The notes beneath the pieces are model-generated. The model was not told the origin of the DNA, made no database searches, and saw only the letters and a list, made by a program, of their open reading frames with translations. A stretch of DNA of 64,000 bases from Runella aurantiaca (GTDB lineage Bacteria > Bacteroidota > Bacteroidia > Cytophagales > Spirosomataceae), in the NCBI RefSeq assembly GCF_003339505.1, contig NZ_QPIW01000016.1, positions 62,001 to 126,000 of the forward strand, written 5' to 3'. Position numbers and translations under genes: made by a program. This document shows positions 8,637 to 18,319 of this stretch, piece after piece (positions within the stretch are counted from its first letter, which is position 1; each line of letters starts with the position of its first letter).

Positions 8637-9728
8637 TTAATTATTCTCGGCGAGTGAACGCTGATTTGCTTTCGCGTTATTTTCTTTGCTCAATTCTCGA
8701 ATCGTGGTTCCATCGGTAATATACGGACGAGAATCGTCGATTTGTTTGTATTGGGCCTCGGCTACTTTCAATCCAAACGCAGGTTTTTTCACATCTGCGC
8801 GGTATTTGTTGGCCATAATGACCGAGTGGCGCGAGATTTTGGTTGGGCCTTCAATCGTCCAGTCGCTGGTTTTTTTACGTTCAAAACGACAGGTGTTGCA
8901 GATGAATTCTTTTACTTCACCCCATTCATTTTTGCGGGCAGTTACCCGAATTACTTCGTCGCCCCGGTACCAAAGTGTTACATTTCCGCTGCATTTTTCG
9001 CAGTCGCAATGCGCCTCAACTGGTTTGCTGAACCACACGCGGCTTTTGAAACGGTAGGTTTTATCGGTCAAAGCGCCCACAGGACATACGTCAATCACGT
9101 TGCCTGAAAAATCATTGTCGATGGCTTTCTCGATGTACGTACTGATTTCGGCGTGGTCGCCGCGATTCATTACGCCATGCACCCGTTTATTGGTAATCTG
9201 GTCGGCCGTAAATACGCAACGGTAACACAGAATACAGCGGGTCATGTGCAACTGTACATAAGGGCCGATGTCCTGTTTTTCAAAGGTGCGGCGTTCTTCT
9301 TCGTAGCGGGTTGTAACACGACCGTGCTCAAAAGCAAAATCCTGCAAATGACATTCGCCCGCCTGGTCACACACAGGGCAGTCAAGTGGGTGGTTAATCA
9401 ACAAAAATTCCACGATTCCGCGACGTGTTTCCAGCACAGATTCGTTGGTGGTGTTTTCGACTACCATGCCATCCTGAACGGTGGTGATGCATGAAGGCAC
9501 CAATTTAGGCATGGGGCGGGGGTCTTTCGCTGACCCAGCGGTTACTTTTACCAAGCAAGCCCGGCACTTACCACCTGTTCCTTTGAGTGGCTCATAATAG
9601 CACATGGCAGGGGGGGCGTAGTGCGGCCCTAACTGACGAGCAGCCTGCATGATAGTTGTTCCCGGCGGTACTTCGATTTCGATACCGTCGAATGTAATTT
9701 TGAACAACTGGGGTGCGGTATTTTCCAT
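8637..9728 (-). CDS. nuoG: NADH-quinone oxidoreductase subunit G, short form
   Basis: A 363-residue iron-sulfur subunit. The N-terminal 2Fe-2S domain has CYYEPLKGTGGKCRACLV and a further Cys near residue 79; next come the His/Cys cluster motif HPLDCPVCDQAGECHLQD and a region with CILCYRCV and CPVGALTDK for the 4Fe-4S clusters; a late region CDCEKCSGN and CNTCRFERKK could hold another cluster. The molybdopterin-oxidoreductase-like half found in E. coli NuoG (about 900 residues) is absent. Short NuoG proteins are known in Bacteroidetes, so this is probably normal for the group. ATG at 9728 is preferred to an upstream TTG at 9740. Confidence 0.92.
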   Translation of the reverse strand: MENTAPQLFKITFDGIEIEVPPGTTIMQAARQLGPHYAPPAMCYYEPLKGTGGKCRACLVKVTAGSAKDPRPMPKLVPSCITTVQDGMVVENTTNESVLETRRGIVEFLLINHPLDCPVCDQAGECHLQDFAFEHGRVTTRYEEERRTFEKQDIGPYVQLHMTRCILCYRCVFTADQITNKRVHGVMNRGDHAEISTYIEKAIDNDFSGNVIDVCPVGALTDKTYRFKSRVWFSKPVEAHCDCEKCSGNVTLWYRGDEVIRVTARKNEWGEVKEFICNTCRFERKKTSDWTIEGPTKISRHSVIMANKYRADVKKPAFGLKVAEAQYKQIDDSRPYITDGTTIRELSKENNAKANQRSLAENN

Positions 9729-9759
9729 ATTTTTGGTCAACTTCCTTTTTAAGTCAATG

Positions 9760-11100
9760 TTACACTAATTCCATGGCACCGCGATAAACGGCTCCGGGCT
9801 GAGTGGCCTCTTGTGGATGCTTTACGTGCCATTCAAACTCATCACGGAAGTGACGAATGGCGGAGGCAACGGGCCACGCAGCGGCGTCTCCTAGGGGACA
9901 AATAGTGTTTCCTTCAATCTTTTTAGCCACATCCACCAACAAATCAATGTCGTGCATATTTCCTTTACCGTGTTCGATACGTTCGAGCACTTTGTCCATC
10001 CAACCCGTTCCTTCGCGGCAAGGCGAGCATTGTCCGCAGGATTCGTGGTGGTAAAAACGAGCAAACGTCCAAGTATTTCGAACCACGCAAGAGGTTTCGT
10101 CCATGGCAATAAAGCCACCCGAGCCAAGCATGGTACCTGTGGCAAAACCACCGTCCGACAACGACTCATAGGTCATTAGGCGTTTATCGCCATTGGCAAG
10201 ATTTAGAATCAGATTAGCGGGTAAAATGGGCACCGATGAACCTCCCGCAATCACCGCTTTTAAGTGATGACCTGGGCGAATGCCACCGCACCATTCGTCG
10301 GCATAAATAAAATCTTCAACGGTAATTCCCAGTGGGATTTCGTACACACCGGGTTTATTGATGTGGCCAGAGGCCGAGATAAGTTTGGTTCCCGTGCTGC
10401 GTCCGACTCCCAGAGAGGCGTAGGCGTCGCCGCCATTATTAACAATCCAAGGCGTATTGGCAATGGATTCTACGTTATTTACAACGGTGGGGGATTGATA
10501 AAGTCCTTTTACGGCGGGGAATGGCGGTTTGTTGCGGGGGTTTCCACGTTTGCCTTCCAGTGATTCCAACAAAGCGGTTTCTTCGCCGCAGATGTAGGCA
10601 CCGCCGCCGGGCTGCACAACCAACTCAAGGTCATAGCTAGAACCTAGGATGTTTTTTCCTAAAAAACCCGCTGCTTTTGCTTCGGCAATGGCTTTTTCGA
10701 GAATTTGAATTACGTACATCAATTCGCCGCGTACGTAAATAAATGACTTGTTGGCCCCAAGGGCAAAGCTAGATACGATCATTCCCTCAATCAAAAGGTG
10801 GGGAATTTCGCGCATCAAAAAATGGTCTTTGAACGTCCCGGGTTCCGACTCGTCGGCGTTGCAGACTAAGTAGCGGGGTACACCTTCGGGTTTGGCCAGA
10901 AAGCTCCATTTCATCCCCATCGGGAATCCTGCGCCACCTCGACCGCGTACGCCCGATTTTTTGACTTCCTCGACAATTTCTTCGGGAGTCATTTTTTTCA
11001 ATGCCTTTTCAACGGCGGCATAACCACCCATTTTGCGATAGACATCGAAGGTGTTGATACCGGGGACGTTGATATGTTCGGTGAGAATTTTAACTGCCAT
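9760..11100 (-). CDS. nuoF: NADH-quinone oxidoreductase subunit F
   Basis: A 446-residue flavoprotein that oxidises NADH and passes electrons to the iron-sulfur chain. The Gly-rich NADH/FMN region VRGRGGAGFPMGMKWSF (residues about 51-67), the FMN-contacting CNADESEPGTFKDH, YICGEETALLESLEG and the N3 cluster motif ESCGQCSPCREGTGWM are all intact. It lies 21 bases after nuoE in the nuo operon. Length and motifs are standard for the family. Confidence 0.96.
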   Translation of the reverse strand: MAVKILTEHINVPGINTFDVYRKMGGYAAVEKALKKMTPEEIVEEVKKSGVRGRGGAGFPMGMKWSFLAKPEGVPRYLVCNADESEPGTFKDHFLMREIPHLLIEGMIVSSFALGANKSFIYVRGELMYVIQILEKAIAEAKAAGFLGKNILGSSYDLELVVQPGGGAYICGEETALLESLEGKRGNPRNKPPFPAVKGLYQSPTVVNNVESIANTPWIVNNGGDAYASLGVGRSTGTKLISASGHINKPGVYEIPLGITVEDFIYADEWCGGIRPGHHLKAVIAGGSSVPILPANLILNLANGDKRLMTYESLSDGGFATGTMLGSGGFIAMDETSCVVRNTWTFARFYHHESCGQCSPCREGTGWMDKVLERIEHGKGNMHDIDLLVDVAKKIEGNTICPLGDAAAWPVASAIRHFRDEFEWHVKHPQEATQPGAVYRGAMELV

Positions 11101-11121
11101 GATTAGGATTCAGAAAATCTG

Positions 11122-11622
11122 TTAGTCTTTACTCAATTCTTCAATTATTTCATCCACTTTTCCGTTGGTCAAATTCATGTAATATTTCTCACGAATTTGA
11201 AAAACAGGCCCCCAACCGCACGCGGCCAGACACTCCACTTCTTTGAGCGTAAATTTGCCGTCAGGAGTGGTTTCACCCGTATCAATGCCCAACTTTTGCT
11301 TTAAATGGCCATAGACATCCTCTCCACCCATCAGGCAGCAAGGACCCGTACGGCAATATTCTATCACGTGTTTGCCGACAGGGTCAAGGTGAAACATTGT
11401 ATAGAATGAAGCTACTTCGTATACTTCAATTGGTAATATGGAAAGCAAACCCGCAACATAATCCATTACGTCGGAACTAACCCATCCGTATTGTTCCTGG
11501 GCAAGGTGCAATAACGGTAGAAGGGCAGATTTTTGTTTTCCAGCGGGATAACGAGCGATGATTTCCTGCGCTTTGGCAAGCCGCTCAGGGGTAAAAGTGA
11601 TGGGGGTGGTGGTATCGGTCAT
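11122..11622 (-). CDS. nuoE: NADH-quinone oxidoreductase subunit E
   Basis: A 166-residue thioredoxin-like subunit that binds the off-path 2Fe-2S cluster N1a. Its four cysteines are visible as CRTGPC and CLAAC, and the typical YGWVSSDVMDYVAG segment lies upstream. It forms the NADH dehydrogenase module with NuoF and NuoG, and the gene order E-F-G is conserved here with short spacers. Confidence 0.95.
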   Translation of the reverse strand: MTDTTTPITFTPERLAKAQEIIARYPAGKQKSALLPLLHLAQEQYGWVSSDVMDYVAGLLSILPIEVYEVASFYTMFHLDPVGKHVIEYCRTGPCCLMGGEDVYGHLKQKLGIDTGETTPDGKFTLKEVECLAACGWGPVFQIREKYYMNLTNGKVDEIIEELSKD

Positions 11623-11634
11623 TTTCTAAGTCAA

Positions 11635-12867
11635 TTAAGCATCCAGCTCTCCTGCAATCACGTTTAGACTACTCATGGTGACAATGGCGTCGGAAATGGT
11701 ACTTCCAATGCACATTTCAGGATAAGCCTGATAATAAATAAAGCTTGGACGGCGGAAGTGCAAACGGTAAGGCGTACGGCCACCGTCGCTGATGAGGTAA
11801 AAACCTAACTCTCCGTTGCCGCCTTCTACGGCGTGGTAAACTTCACCCACTGGTGCTTCAATTTCGCCCATCACGATCTTAAAGTGATAGATGAGGGCTT
11901 CCATACTGCGGTATACCTCCTTCTTGGGAGGCAGATAAAACTCAGGGGCGTCGGCGTAATAAGGCCCTTCGGGAAGGTTTTTCATGGCTTGCTCAATAAT
12001 GCGGAGACTTTGCCACATTTCTTCGTTACGAACCATGTATCGGTCGTATGTATCGCCGTGCTGTCCTACGGGAATGTCAAATTCAAAATCTTCGTAAGAT
12101 GAATAAGGACTCATCACTCGCACGTCATAATCCACGCCCGCCGCTCGCAAGTTTGGACCCGTAAATCCGTAGCTCATCGCTCGCTCGGCCGAAATTCCGC
12201 CCACGCCGATGGTACGATCCATGAAAATACGGTTACGGTTAAACAGTTTTTCAAACTCTTTAAGAACTGGTGGAAACGTTTTGAGGAAGTCGTTGATTTT
12301 ACGAATGGCGGTCGTGCTCAAATCGCGCTCCATGCCACCCACACGCCCCATGTTGGTCGTCAGGCGGGCACCGCATACTTCTTCGTATATCTCATAAATA
12401 TCTTCGCGTTTTTCGTACAAGTACAAAAAGCCCGTAAATGCTCCCGTATCTACGCCCAAAATACCGTTACAAACGATGTGGTCGGCAATACGAGCCAATT
12501 CCATCATGATAACCCGGATGTACTGGGCACGCTTGGGTACTTCAATGCTCAGGAGTTTTTCGACCGTCATGTGCCATCCCATGTTGTTGATAGGAGAGGA
12601 GCAGTAATTCATGCGGTCGGTGAGGGTGGTAATCTGATAAAACGGTCGGCGCTCGGCTATTTTTTCAAAAGCACGGTGGATGTACCCGATGGTTTGTTCA
12701 CCTGCCACGATTTTTTCGCCATCCATCGTCAGCACGTTCTGAAAAATACCGTGCGTAGCTGGGTGGGTGGGGCCTAGGTTAAGGGTCGTAAGTTCGTTGA
12801 CGTATTGTACCTTTTCGCCTTGGGCGAGGTCGGCGGTATCTTTGGGGGCAACTGCAGTTTCTGTCAT
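11635..12867 (-). CDS. nuoD: NADH-quinone oxidoreductase subunit D
   Basis: A 410-residue subunit derived from the NiFe-hydrogenase large subunit; it forms much of the quinone-binding cavity with NuoB. Family marks are the early LNLGPTHPATHG, then GYIHRGFEK-like text (GYIHRAFEK), the NYCSSPINN region near the catalytic Tyr/His area and the C-terminal PSFIYYQAYPEMCIG. An ATG at 12900 would add 11 residues; the ATG at 12867 (MTETAVAPK) is preferred because the longer start reaches into the spacer next to nuoC. Separate nuoC and nuoD genes are present rather than the fused nuoCD seen in enterobacteria. Confidence 0.95.
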   Translation of the reverse strand: MTETAVAPKDTADLAQGEKVQYVNELTTLNLGPTHPATHGIFQNVLTMDGEKIVAGEQTIGYIHRAFEKIAERRPFYQITTLTDRMNYCSSPINNMGWHMTVEKLLSIEVPKRAQYIRVIMMELARIADHIVCNGILGVDTGAFTGFLYLYEKREDIYEIYEEVCGARLTTNMGRVGGMERDLSTTAIRKINDFLKTFPPVLKEFEKLFNRNRIFMDRTIGVGGISAERAMSYGFTGPNLRAAGVDYDVRVMSPYSSYEDFEFDIPVGQHGDTYDRYMVRNEEMWQSLRIIEQAMKNLPEGPYYADAPEFYLPPKKEVYRSMEALIYHFKIVMGEIEAPVGEVYHAVEGGNGELGFYLISDGGRTPYRLHFRRPSFIYYQAYPEMCIGSTISDAIVTMSSLNVIAGELDA

Positions 12868-12941
12868 TTTTTTGGACTTAGGATGTTGAACAACCAACAT
12901 TGATGGGCAGCGTCGATGTTCAATGTCAAACGTCTTAAAGG

Positions 12942-13442
12942 TTATCTTCCAAACAAAGCATCAATTTTATCTTCACGCGTTGGATCTTCGAGGGGATATT
13001 CTTTGCGCATTGGGAAATAATCCATTTCGTCCATGTTCAGAATGCGCTTTAGATTGGGGTGCCCGTCAAACAAAATTCCGAAAAAATCATACGTTTCGCG
13101 TTCCATCCAGTTGGCAGAGGCAAAAAGGCCTGTCGCCGTTGGAATATGAACATCGGCCTCAGCCAGAAAAACTTTGATGCGGATTCGGAAGTTATGAATG
13201 AAACTATGCGTATGGTAAACTATACAAAATTCCTGACCAACCTTGTCAGGATAATGGATAGCCATTATGTCGGTGAGAAAATTTACTTGAAATTGGGGGT
13301 GCGCCTTTAAGTACTCCAACATCGGGATAATTTGTTCACGCGTTGTACTGAAGGTCAGCATTCCAAACGGCTCTTCAAAATCGAACACGTCGTCTCCAAA
13401 TTTTCTGATGATTTCTTCGGCTACAGATTGGTTTGTAAGCAT
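12942..13442 (-). CDS. nuoC: NADH-quinone oxidoreductase subunit C
   Basis: A 166-residue 30-kDa-type subunit of the peripheral arm. The diagnostic segment WMERETYDFFGILFDGHPNL and the ending PMRKEYPLEDP are present. It supports assembly of the NuoB/D quinone module. Positioned between nuoB and nuoD in normal order; no fusion to NuoD. Confidence 0.94.
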   Translation of the reverse strand: MLTNQSVAEEIIRKFGDDVFDFEEPFGMLTFSTTREQIIPMLEYLKAHPQFQVNFLTDIMAIHYPDKVGQEFCIVYHTHSFIHNFRIRIKVFLAEADVHIPTATGLFASANWMERETYDFFGILFDGHPNLKRILNMDEMDYFPMRKEYPLEDPTREDKIDALFGR

Positions 13443-13500
13443 AGTTACTTGAGATGTTAACTCCTAACCCTTAAACGGTTAATGAATAACGTTTAACTTT

Positions 13501-14046
13501 TTACTGAATGTTATAAGAGGCCAACAACGCTTGGTATTCGGGCCCGTTGCGACGGCGAAGCGACTCGTTATGCGTCAGTTCACGTACCTGCATAATTCCT
13601 TCCAAAATTTGTTCGGGGCGGGGCGGGCAGCCAGGAACGTACACATCGACGGGAATCACCCGGTCAATTCCCTGCAATACACTGTAGGTGTCAAAAATTC
13701 CGCCGCTAGACGCACAGGCACCGATGGCAATCACCCAGCGAGGTTCGGCCATTTGAAGATATACTTGCTTCAGGATGGGGGCCATTTTTTTTGCAATGGT
13801 TCCCGCTACCAGCAGCATATCAGCCTGACGCGGCGAAAAGCTCGGGCGCTCCGACCCAAAACGGGCCAAATCGTAACGAGAGGCCATCGTTGACATAAAC
13901 TCGATGCCGCAGCAGGAAGTAGCGAACGGCAGGGGCCACAACGAGTGGCTACGGGCCAACCCTACAACTTTATCAAATGAGGTGGCGAAAAACCCCGAGC
14001 CTTCGTAGCCTTCGGGAGCTTCTACTATTTTAATATCTTGTGTCAT
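13501..14046 (-). CDS. nuoB: NADH-quinone oxidoreductase subunit B
   Basis: A 181-residue subunit that binds the terminal cluster N2, which reduces quinone. The tandem cysteines in ATSCCGIEFM, the Cys in GACASSGG and the Cys in VPGCPPRPEQ supply the four ligands. The sequence is normal in length and lies second in the operon. Confidence 0.96.
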   Translation of the reverse strand: MTQDIKIVEAPEGYEGSGFFATSFDKVVGLARSHSLWPLPFATSCCGIEFMSTMASRYDLARFGSERPSFSPRQADMLLVAGTIAKKMAPILKQVYLQMAEPRWVIAIGACASSGGIFDTYSVLQGIDRVIPVDVYVPGCPPRPEQILEGIMQVRELTHNESLRRRNGPEYQALLASYNIQ

Positions 14047-14132
14047 GTTTTTCTTTCGTTATTTCACCGACCGATGGCCTGAATAAACAAGTCTTATTTC
14101 AGTAACTGATTCGGACTGTTGATGGTTTTAGT

Positions 14133-14501
14133 TTACTTTTCCCACTCCAATACTCCTTTGCGGATGATGTAGTAAAAACCTGCTAAGAGCAGTCCCATAA
14201 ACAGAATCATTTCTATAAATCCATCGCTGCCGAGTTTGATAAAGTTGACCGCCCAAGGATACATAAAAATGACCTCTACATCAAACAAGACGAATAAAAT
14301 GGCGACCAAAAAATACTTGATGGATATGGGGGTGCGGGCGTCTCCCTGAGACTCAATACCGCACTCAAAGGCTTCATCTTTCAGTTTGCTGTTACGCTTA
14401 GGTCCGATGGAGTGCGTGACGAGCATCGTGCCCACAATAAAAGCGAGCGCAAGACCAAGTTGAATCAAAATGGGGAGATAATCGGAGGGTAGGTAATTCA
14501 T
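14133..14501 (-). CDS. nuoA: NADH-quinone oxidoreductase subunit A
   Basis: A 122-residue ND3-family membrane subunit with three hydrophobic helices. The conserved loop FECGIESQGDARTPISIKYF lies near residue 46 and the helix FVLFDVEVIFMYPWAV follows. It is the first gene of the minus-strand operon; a well-formed promoter lies about 40-70 bases upstream of its ATG. Confidence 0.95.
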   Translation of the reverse strand: MNYLPSDYLPILIQLGLALAFIVGTMLVTHSIGPKRNSKLKDEAFECGIESQGDARTPISIKYFLVAILFVLFDVEVIFMYPWAVNFIKLGSDGFIEMILFMGLLLAGFYYIIRKGVLEWEK

Positions 14502-14538
14502 TACGGTTTGGTGATTGGTTGATGCAGGTTAGATAACC

Positions 14539-14570
14539 CAAAGTTACAACTGTCGTTTAATCAAACCAAA
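14539..14570 (-). promoter_or_regulatory. Promoter of the nuo operon
   Basis: On the minus strand TTTG (14570-14567) precedes TAACTTTG (14546-14539) with 20 bases between. The fit to the TTG/TAnnTTTG consensus is complete, and the expected transcript start lies about 30 bases before nuoA. No operator-like dyad is visible around it. Confidence 0.65.
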
Positions 14571-14616
14571 TGTTTGTACACAGGTTTTAAAACGACGACG
14601 TAAAATTAATAAGAAA

Positions 14617-14639
14617 GGCTTCTGCATAACGCAGAAGCC
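14617..14639 (-). terminator. Intrinsic terminator of the esterase gene
   Basis: GGCTTCTGC (14617-14625) pairs perfectly with GCAGAAGCC (14631-14639) around a 5-base loop. On the minus strand the stem is followed by a T-rich run. The esterase stop is at 14649, but the hairpin lies just downstream of it in the minus direction. Confidence 0.75.
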
Positions 14640-14648
14640 CCAAAAATA

Positions 14649-16820
14649 TCAATTATCAATGATAATTCTTTTAGATTGTTTAAGCGTCGTTGAAGATAAT
14701 TTAAGAATATAAGCTCCTTCATTGACATAACTAAGGTCAATTTCTTTGCGGATTTTCAAATCTGGAAATTTGCCAGAGTAAACAACCTGTCCGCTCAACG
14801 ACGTGACGGTGATTTCTACATCGGTTAAATCTTCGAGCGTTTCAATCGCAACTTTGCCCAAACGACTTGGATTTGGGTAAACCACTAAGCCTTCAGCCGT
14901 TTCTCCCGTAGGTTGATACAGTACAGCAGCAGAAAAGGGAGAAAGGCAGGTACGGGCGCTTCCACCAGAATTGGCCACAAACGTCACTCTTGAGCGTGTG
15001 GTAAATTCGCCCGTTTGGGTTACTTTAATCGCTGACTCAGTAGCCGTAAGGCTTCGTCCGCCTTGCCGCCAATCCCACGTAATGCCTGAGACTTTTGTGT
15101 CGGCAAATGAAAATATGGTGCTATCTGGCGTGGCCTGAACACTATACGGGCCCGATTGGATGAGTTTTGGGGCTTGAATGCTGATGGTTTTGATGGTCAC
15201 TGGTGCAGAAAGTGTAGGTGAACTACATCCGTAAATATTGCTCAGGCGGGCGGTGTAGGTGCCTGGCGTTTTTACGTTGATGGTTCGACCAACGAGACCG
15301 TTGCTCCAGGTGACGGTATTTACCGACGAAACATTCACCGTTAAGGCAATTGAAGAATCAGCACAAATGATTTGCTCGCCGCTTGGCGTAACCACTGGCT
15401 CGGGAAGTCTTACGGAGGGTTCAGTTACCACCAATGCAGGAGTAAGATAAGTATTACCTGCATTGTCTTTCATGGTTACCTGATAGGTGCCTGCTCCCTG
15501 TACGGTGATGGTCTGGGTGGTTTCTCCATTTGCCCATCGGTAAGACACGAAGCCGTCGGGAGCTTTGATGTTAAAACTAACGTTGCCAGAGTTACAAGTA
15601 ACAGTAAGCGGGCGGGCGGGGCGGGGTGATACTGGAACTACGGTAGCAAAAAAGCTAGGTTGTAAAGAATTGTCCCACGCTTGGGCCAAATCCATTAGTC
15701 CTTGTCCCTGAAAGTGAACGAGGTCAATAGAGCCGTTTATGGGATTTAAAAGGGGCCTTGGTACCTGAATATTGTCAGTAAATGGGCCTGGATAGGATTT
15801 ATTAAAAGGGATATTGATGATGGCCGTTTGGGCATCAATCACCGATTGAGAGGTAAATGAACTGGTATTGATGGCATACCGTGAGGTGCGGGATAATACC
15901 CAAGGCAGTGAAGAAAGTACTTCGCCTTGCTCAATACGGGCTACGTTTACCAAGCCTTGCAAAGAATTTTGGTACGCATCTTTTGTTACATTGGCTGCGG
16001 CATCATTTTCTCCCTGCAACCATAATACCGACCGCAGGCCCAGAATAGAGCCGTAATATTGGAGGGCATTTTTTAAGTTGAGATAGGGCATCCCAGCGGG
16101 TAAATCCTCGTTTATTCGGTTTTTGACTGGTTTGCCATTGGCCGAATCCAACCAGTTTTGGGTAGATGTATCAATCCATCCAGCGTTCATAAATAAGATA
16201 GGAACGTTTAATTTTCTGGCTAATAAATCGCCCAAAGGCCCCCAGCACCACGAGCTGCGGCCGCGTGGACCAATAACTCCCTCGGCGGTAAGTCGGGTGA
16301 ATGAAAACGTGAGGTTATTGGTTCGGTCGGAGTTTTGGTTATCCCAAGTGATGGTATTTACGCGGTCGTCGTTGACGGCGGGAGCGCCAAAACCGAAAAA
16401 GCCCTGCGCGTTTGATTGACCAGCAATTAAAAATACCTCGCCGACACCTAATTTACTGAGCGCATCGCGACCCACTTCTACGCCCCCAAAAAACGCCCTA
16501 ACTTCGAGCGTATACCAACCGCCCCGGCCCGTTAAAGTGCCTAAAAATACACCGCCTTTGGGATTGGATTCGATGGTGGTCCAGTCGGTGGCTTGACCTT
16601 GACCTGGCGAAACCGGAACAAGACGGGCTTCAATGCGGTCGACGGCCTGCGTATAATATCCCCCGATGGAGATGGAGGCTTGGTTTGCGTTGTTACGTTG
16701 AAAAACGGCCCGTTCTACCGGGAACGTAATTTTTATCTGAGCTGTCAACGTACCTACTGTTAATAAAGTGACTAATAACACATTCAAGCAGCGCCAATAG
16801 GTAGTGTTTTTTTGCATCAT
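14649..16820 (-). CDS. Secreted SASA/SGNH-family carbohydrate esterase with T9SS sorting domain
   Basis: A 723-residue exported protein. Residues 1-27 are a signal peptide ending in TLTAQ. A short beta domain follows, then the sialate-O-acetylesterase-type hydrolase domain with nucleophile Ser in IAGQSNAQG (about residue 137) and a candidate His in LVHFQGQG. Two or three Ig/PKD-like modules follow, marked by the repeated YRWANGETTQTITV and VTWSNGLVGRTINV patterns. The last 75 residues match a type A T9SS sorting domain: VVYPNPS at its start and GAYILKLSSTTLKQSKRIII at its end, so the enzyme is probably placed on the cell surface. The likely substrate is an acetylated glycan, but specificity cannot be read from sequence. 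Confidence 0.85.
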   Translation of the reverse strand: MMQKNTTYWRCLNVLLVTLLTVGTLTAQIKITFPVERAVFQRNNANQASISIGGYYTQAVDRIEARLVPVSPGQGQATDWTTIESNPKGGVFLGTLTGRGGWYTLEVRAFFGGVEVGRDALSKLGVGEVFLIAGQSNAQGFFGFGAPAVNDDRVNTITWDNQNSDRTNNLTFSFTRLTAEGVIGPRGRSSWCWGPLGDLLARKLNVPILFMNAGWIDTSTQNWLDSANGKPVKNRINEDLPAGMPYLNLKNALQYYGSILGLRSVLWLQGENDAAANVTKDAYQNSLQGLVNVARIEQGEVLSSLPWVLSRTSRYAINTSSFTSQSVIDAQTAIINIPFNKSYPGPFTDNIQVPRPLLNPINGSIDLVHFQGQGLMDLAQAWDNSLQPSFFATVVPVSPRPARPLTVTCNSGNVSFNIKAPDGFVSYRWANGETTQTITVQGAGTYQVTMKDNAGNTYLTPALVVTEPSVRLPEPVVTPSGEQIICADSSIALTVNVSSVNTVTWSNGLVGRTINVKTPGTYTARLSNIYGCSSPTLSAPVTIKTISIQAPKLIQSGPYSVQATPDSTIFSFADTKVSGITWDWRQGGRSLTATESAIKVTQTGEFTTRSRVTFVANSGGSARTCLSPFSAAVLYQPTGETAEGLVVYPNPSRLGKVAIETLEDLTDVEITVTSLSGQVVYSGKFPDLKIRKEIDLSYVNEGAYILKLSSTTLKQSKRIIIDN

Positions 16821-16932
16821 AATGTAAGGGTAACTTTAAGAGTTTTGGTGTTTTTGCCGCGCAAATTTAAGATTATAACAATACTTTTCACACACGATAA
16901 TAAAGATATTATGGTTTGAACGCATGATTCAC

Positions 16933-16940
16933 TAAATTTG
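16933..16940 (+). promoter_or_regulatory. -7 element of ffh
   Basis: TAAATTTG matches TAnnTTTG and lies 27 bases before the ffh start codon. A TTTG at 16915-16918 is too close for a standard -33 element, so the upstream half is uncertain. Confidence 0.45.
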
Positions 16941-16966
16941 TCCCCTCATTTTACTTATCGGTTATT

Positions 16967-18280
16967 ATGTTTGAAAGCTTACAGGATAAATTAAACAAAG
17001 CCATTCGGACCCTTAAAGGGAAAGATAGAATATCAGATATTAACGTAGCGGCAACGACAAAAGAAGTGCGCCGGGCATTGGTAGACGCCGACGTTAACTT
17101 CAAAGTTGCCAAAGAAATTACGGATAAAATAAGAGAGAAAGCCCTCGACCAAAAAATCCTGATTGCGGTTGAGCCGGGGCAAATGTTCGTAAAAATTGTC
17201 CACGAAGAGCTGACCGCGCTCATGGGTGGACAGGCCGAAGCCATCAATATCAAAGGCGACCCCGCCGTTATTTTGATTGCGGGTTTGCAGGGGTCAGGTA
17301 AAACGACTTTTTCGGGAAAACTAGCCCACATGCTCAAGCGGCAGGGGCGTCAGGTGCTGTTGGCGGCTTGCGATATTTACCGCCCAGCGGCGATTGACCA
17401 GTTGAAGGTATTGGGAGAACAAATCGGCGTTGAAGTTTATTCGGAGCCAGATAGCAAAAATGCCGTTTCGATTGCTCAAAATGCGGTTGCTCACGCGAAA
17501 AAATCGGGCAAGAAGATTGTCATCGTCGATACCGCCGGTCGTTTGGCCGTTGATGAGGTGATGATGCAGGAGGTGGAAAATATCAAATCTTCCATCAAAC
17601 CAAGCGAAATCCTCTTTGTGGTCGACTCAATGACGGGACAGGATGCGGTCAATACGGCCAAAACCTTTAATGAGCGCCTGAATTTTGACGGAGTTGTATT
17701 GACGAAATTGGACGGTGATGCCCGCGGTGGAGCGGCCCTTTCGATTCGGCAGATTGTAGACAAGCCCATCAAATATATTTCGACGGGTGAAAAAATGGAA
17801 GCTCTCGACAGCTTCTATCCCGACCGTATGGCGAGTCGGATTTTGGGCATGGGCGACGTGCTTTCATTGGTGGAACGCGCGCAGCAAGCCTTTGACGAAG
17901 ACGAAGCCAAGCGCATCAACGCTAAGATGCGGGCCAATAAATTTGACTTTAATGACTTTTTAGGGCAATTGCAACAAATCAAAAAGATGGGTAACGTCAA
18001 GGATTTGTTGGGGATGATTCCGGGGATGGGGTCGGCCATGAAAGACATGGAAATCGACAACGACTCGTTCAAGCCCATTGAAGCCATCATACATTCTATG
18101 ACGCCCAAAGAGCGCGAAAATCCCGATGTGATTGACGGAAGTCGCAAAAAACGCATCGCGGGCGGTAGCGGAACGTCACTCCAGCAAGTCAACAACCTGC
18201 TCAAGCAGTTTGACGAAATGCGGAAGATGATGAAAAAGATGAACACGATGGAAAAAATGGGAAAACTGAAGGTGAAGTAA
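16967..18280 (+). CDS. ffh: Signal recognition particle protein Ffh (SRP54)
   Basis: A 437-residue GTPase that binds signal sequences on ribosomes and delivers them to FtsY at the membrane. The N domain (about 1-90), the G domain with GLQGSGKTTFSGKLA, DTAGRLAVD and TKLDGDARGG, and the methionine-rich M domain (from about 300, with PGMGSAMKDME and RKKRIAGGSGTSLQQVNNLL) are all present. The family has the usual length. A hairpin with a U-run lies about 70 bases after the stop and probably ends its transcript. The SRP RNA gene is not seen nearby. Confidence 0.97.
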   Translation: MFESLQDKLNKAIRTLKGKDRISDINVAATTKEVRRALVDADVNFKVAKEITDKIREKALDQKILIAVEPGQMFVKIVHEELTALMGGQAEAINIKGDPAVILIAGLQGSGKTTFSGKLAHMLKRQGRQVLLAACDIYRPAAIDQLKVLGEQIGVEVYSEPDSKNAVSIAQNAVAHAKKSGKKIVIVDTAGRLAVDEVMMQEVENIKSSIKPSEILFVVDSMTGQDAVNTAKTFNERLNFDGVVLTKLDGDARGGAALSIRQIVDKPIKYISTGEKMEALDSFYPDRMASRILGMGDVLSLVERAQQAFDEDEAKRINAKMRANKFDFNDFLGQLQQIKKMGNVKDLLGMIPGMGSAMKDMEIDNDSFKPIEAIIHSMTPKERENPDVIDGSRKKRIAGGSGTSLQQVNNLLKQFDEMRKMMKKMNTMEKMGKLKVK

Positions 18281-18319
18281 TAAAGAATAGAGTAAAAAGT
18301 GATTGTAGCCGTTGCTCTT

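Noticed and set aside
12868-12941. Similar short text (GACATTG and CCTAAxTCC) in the nuoC-nuoD and nuoH-nuoI spacers
   Set aside because: The shared parts are short and degenerate; they may be worn intergenic repeats but do not support a feature.
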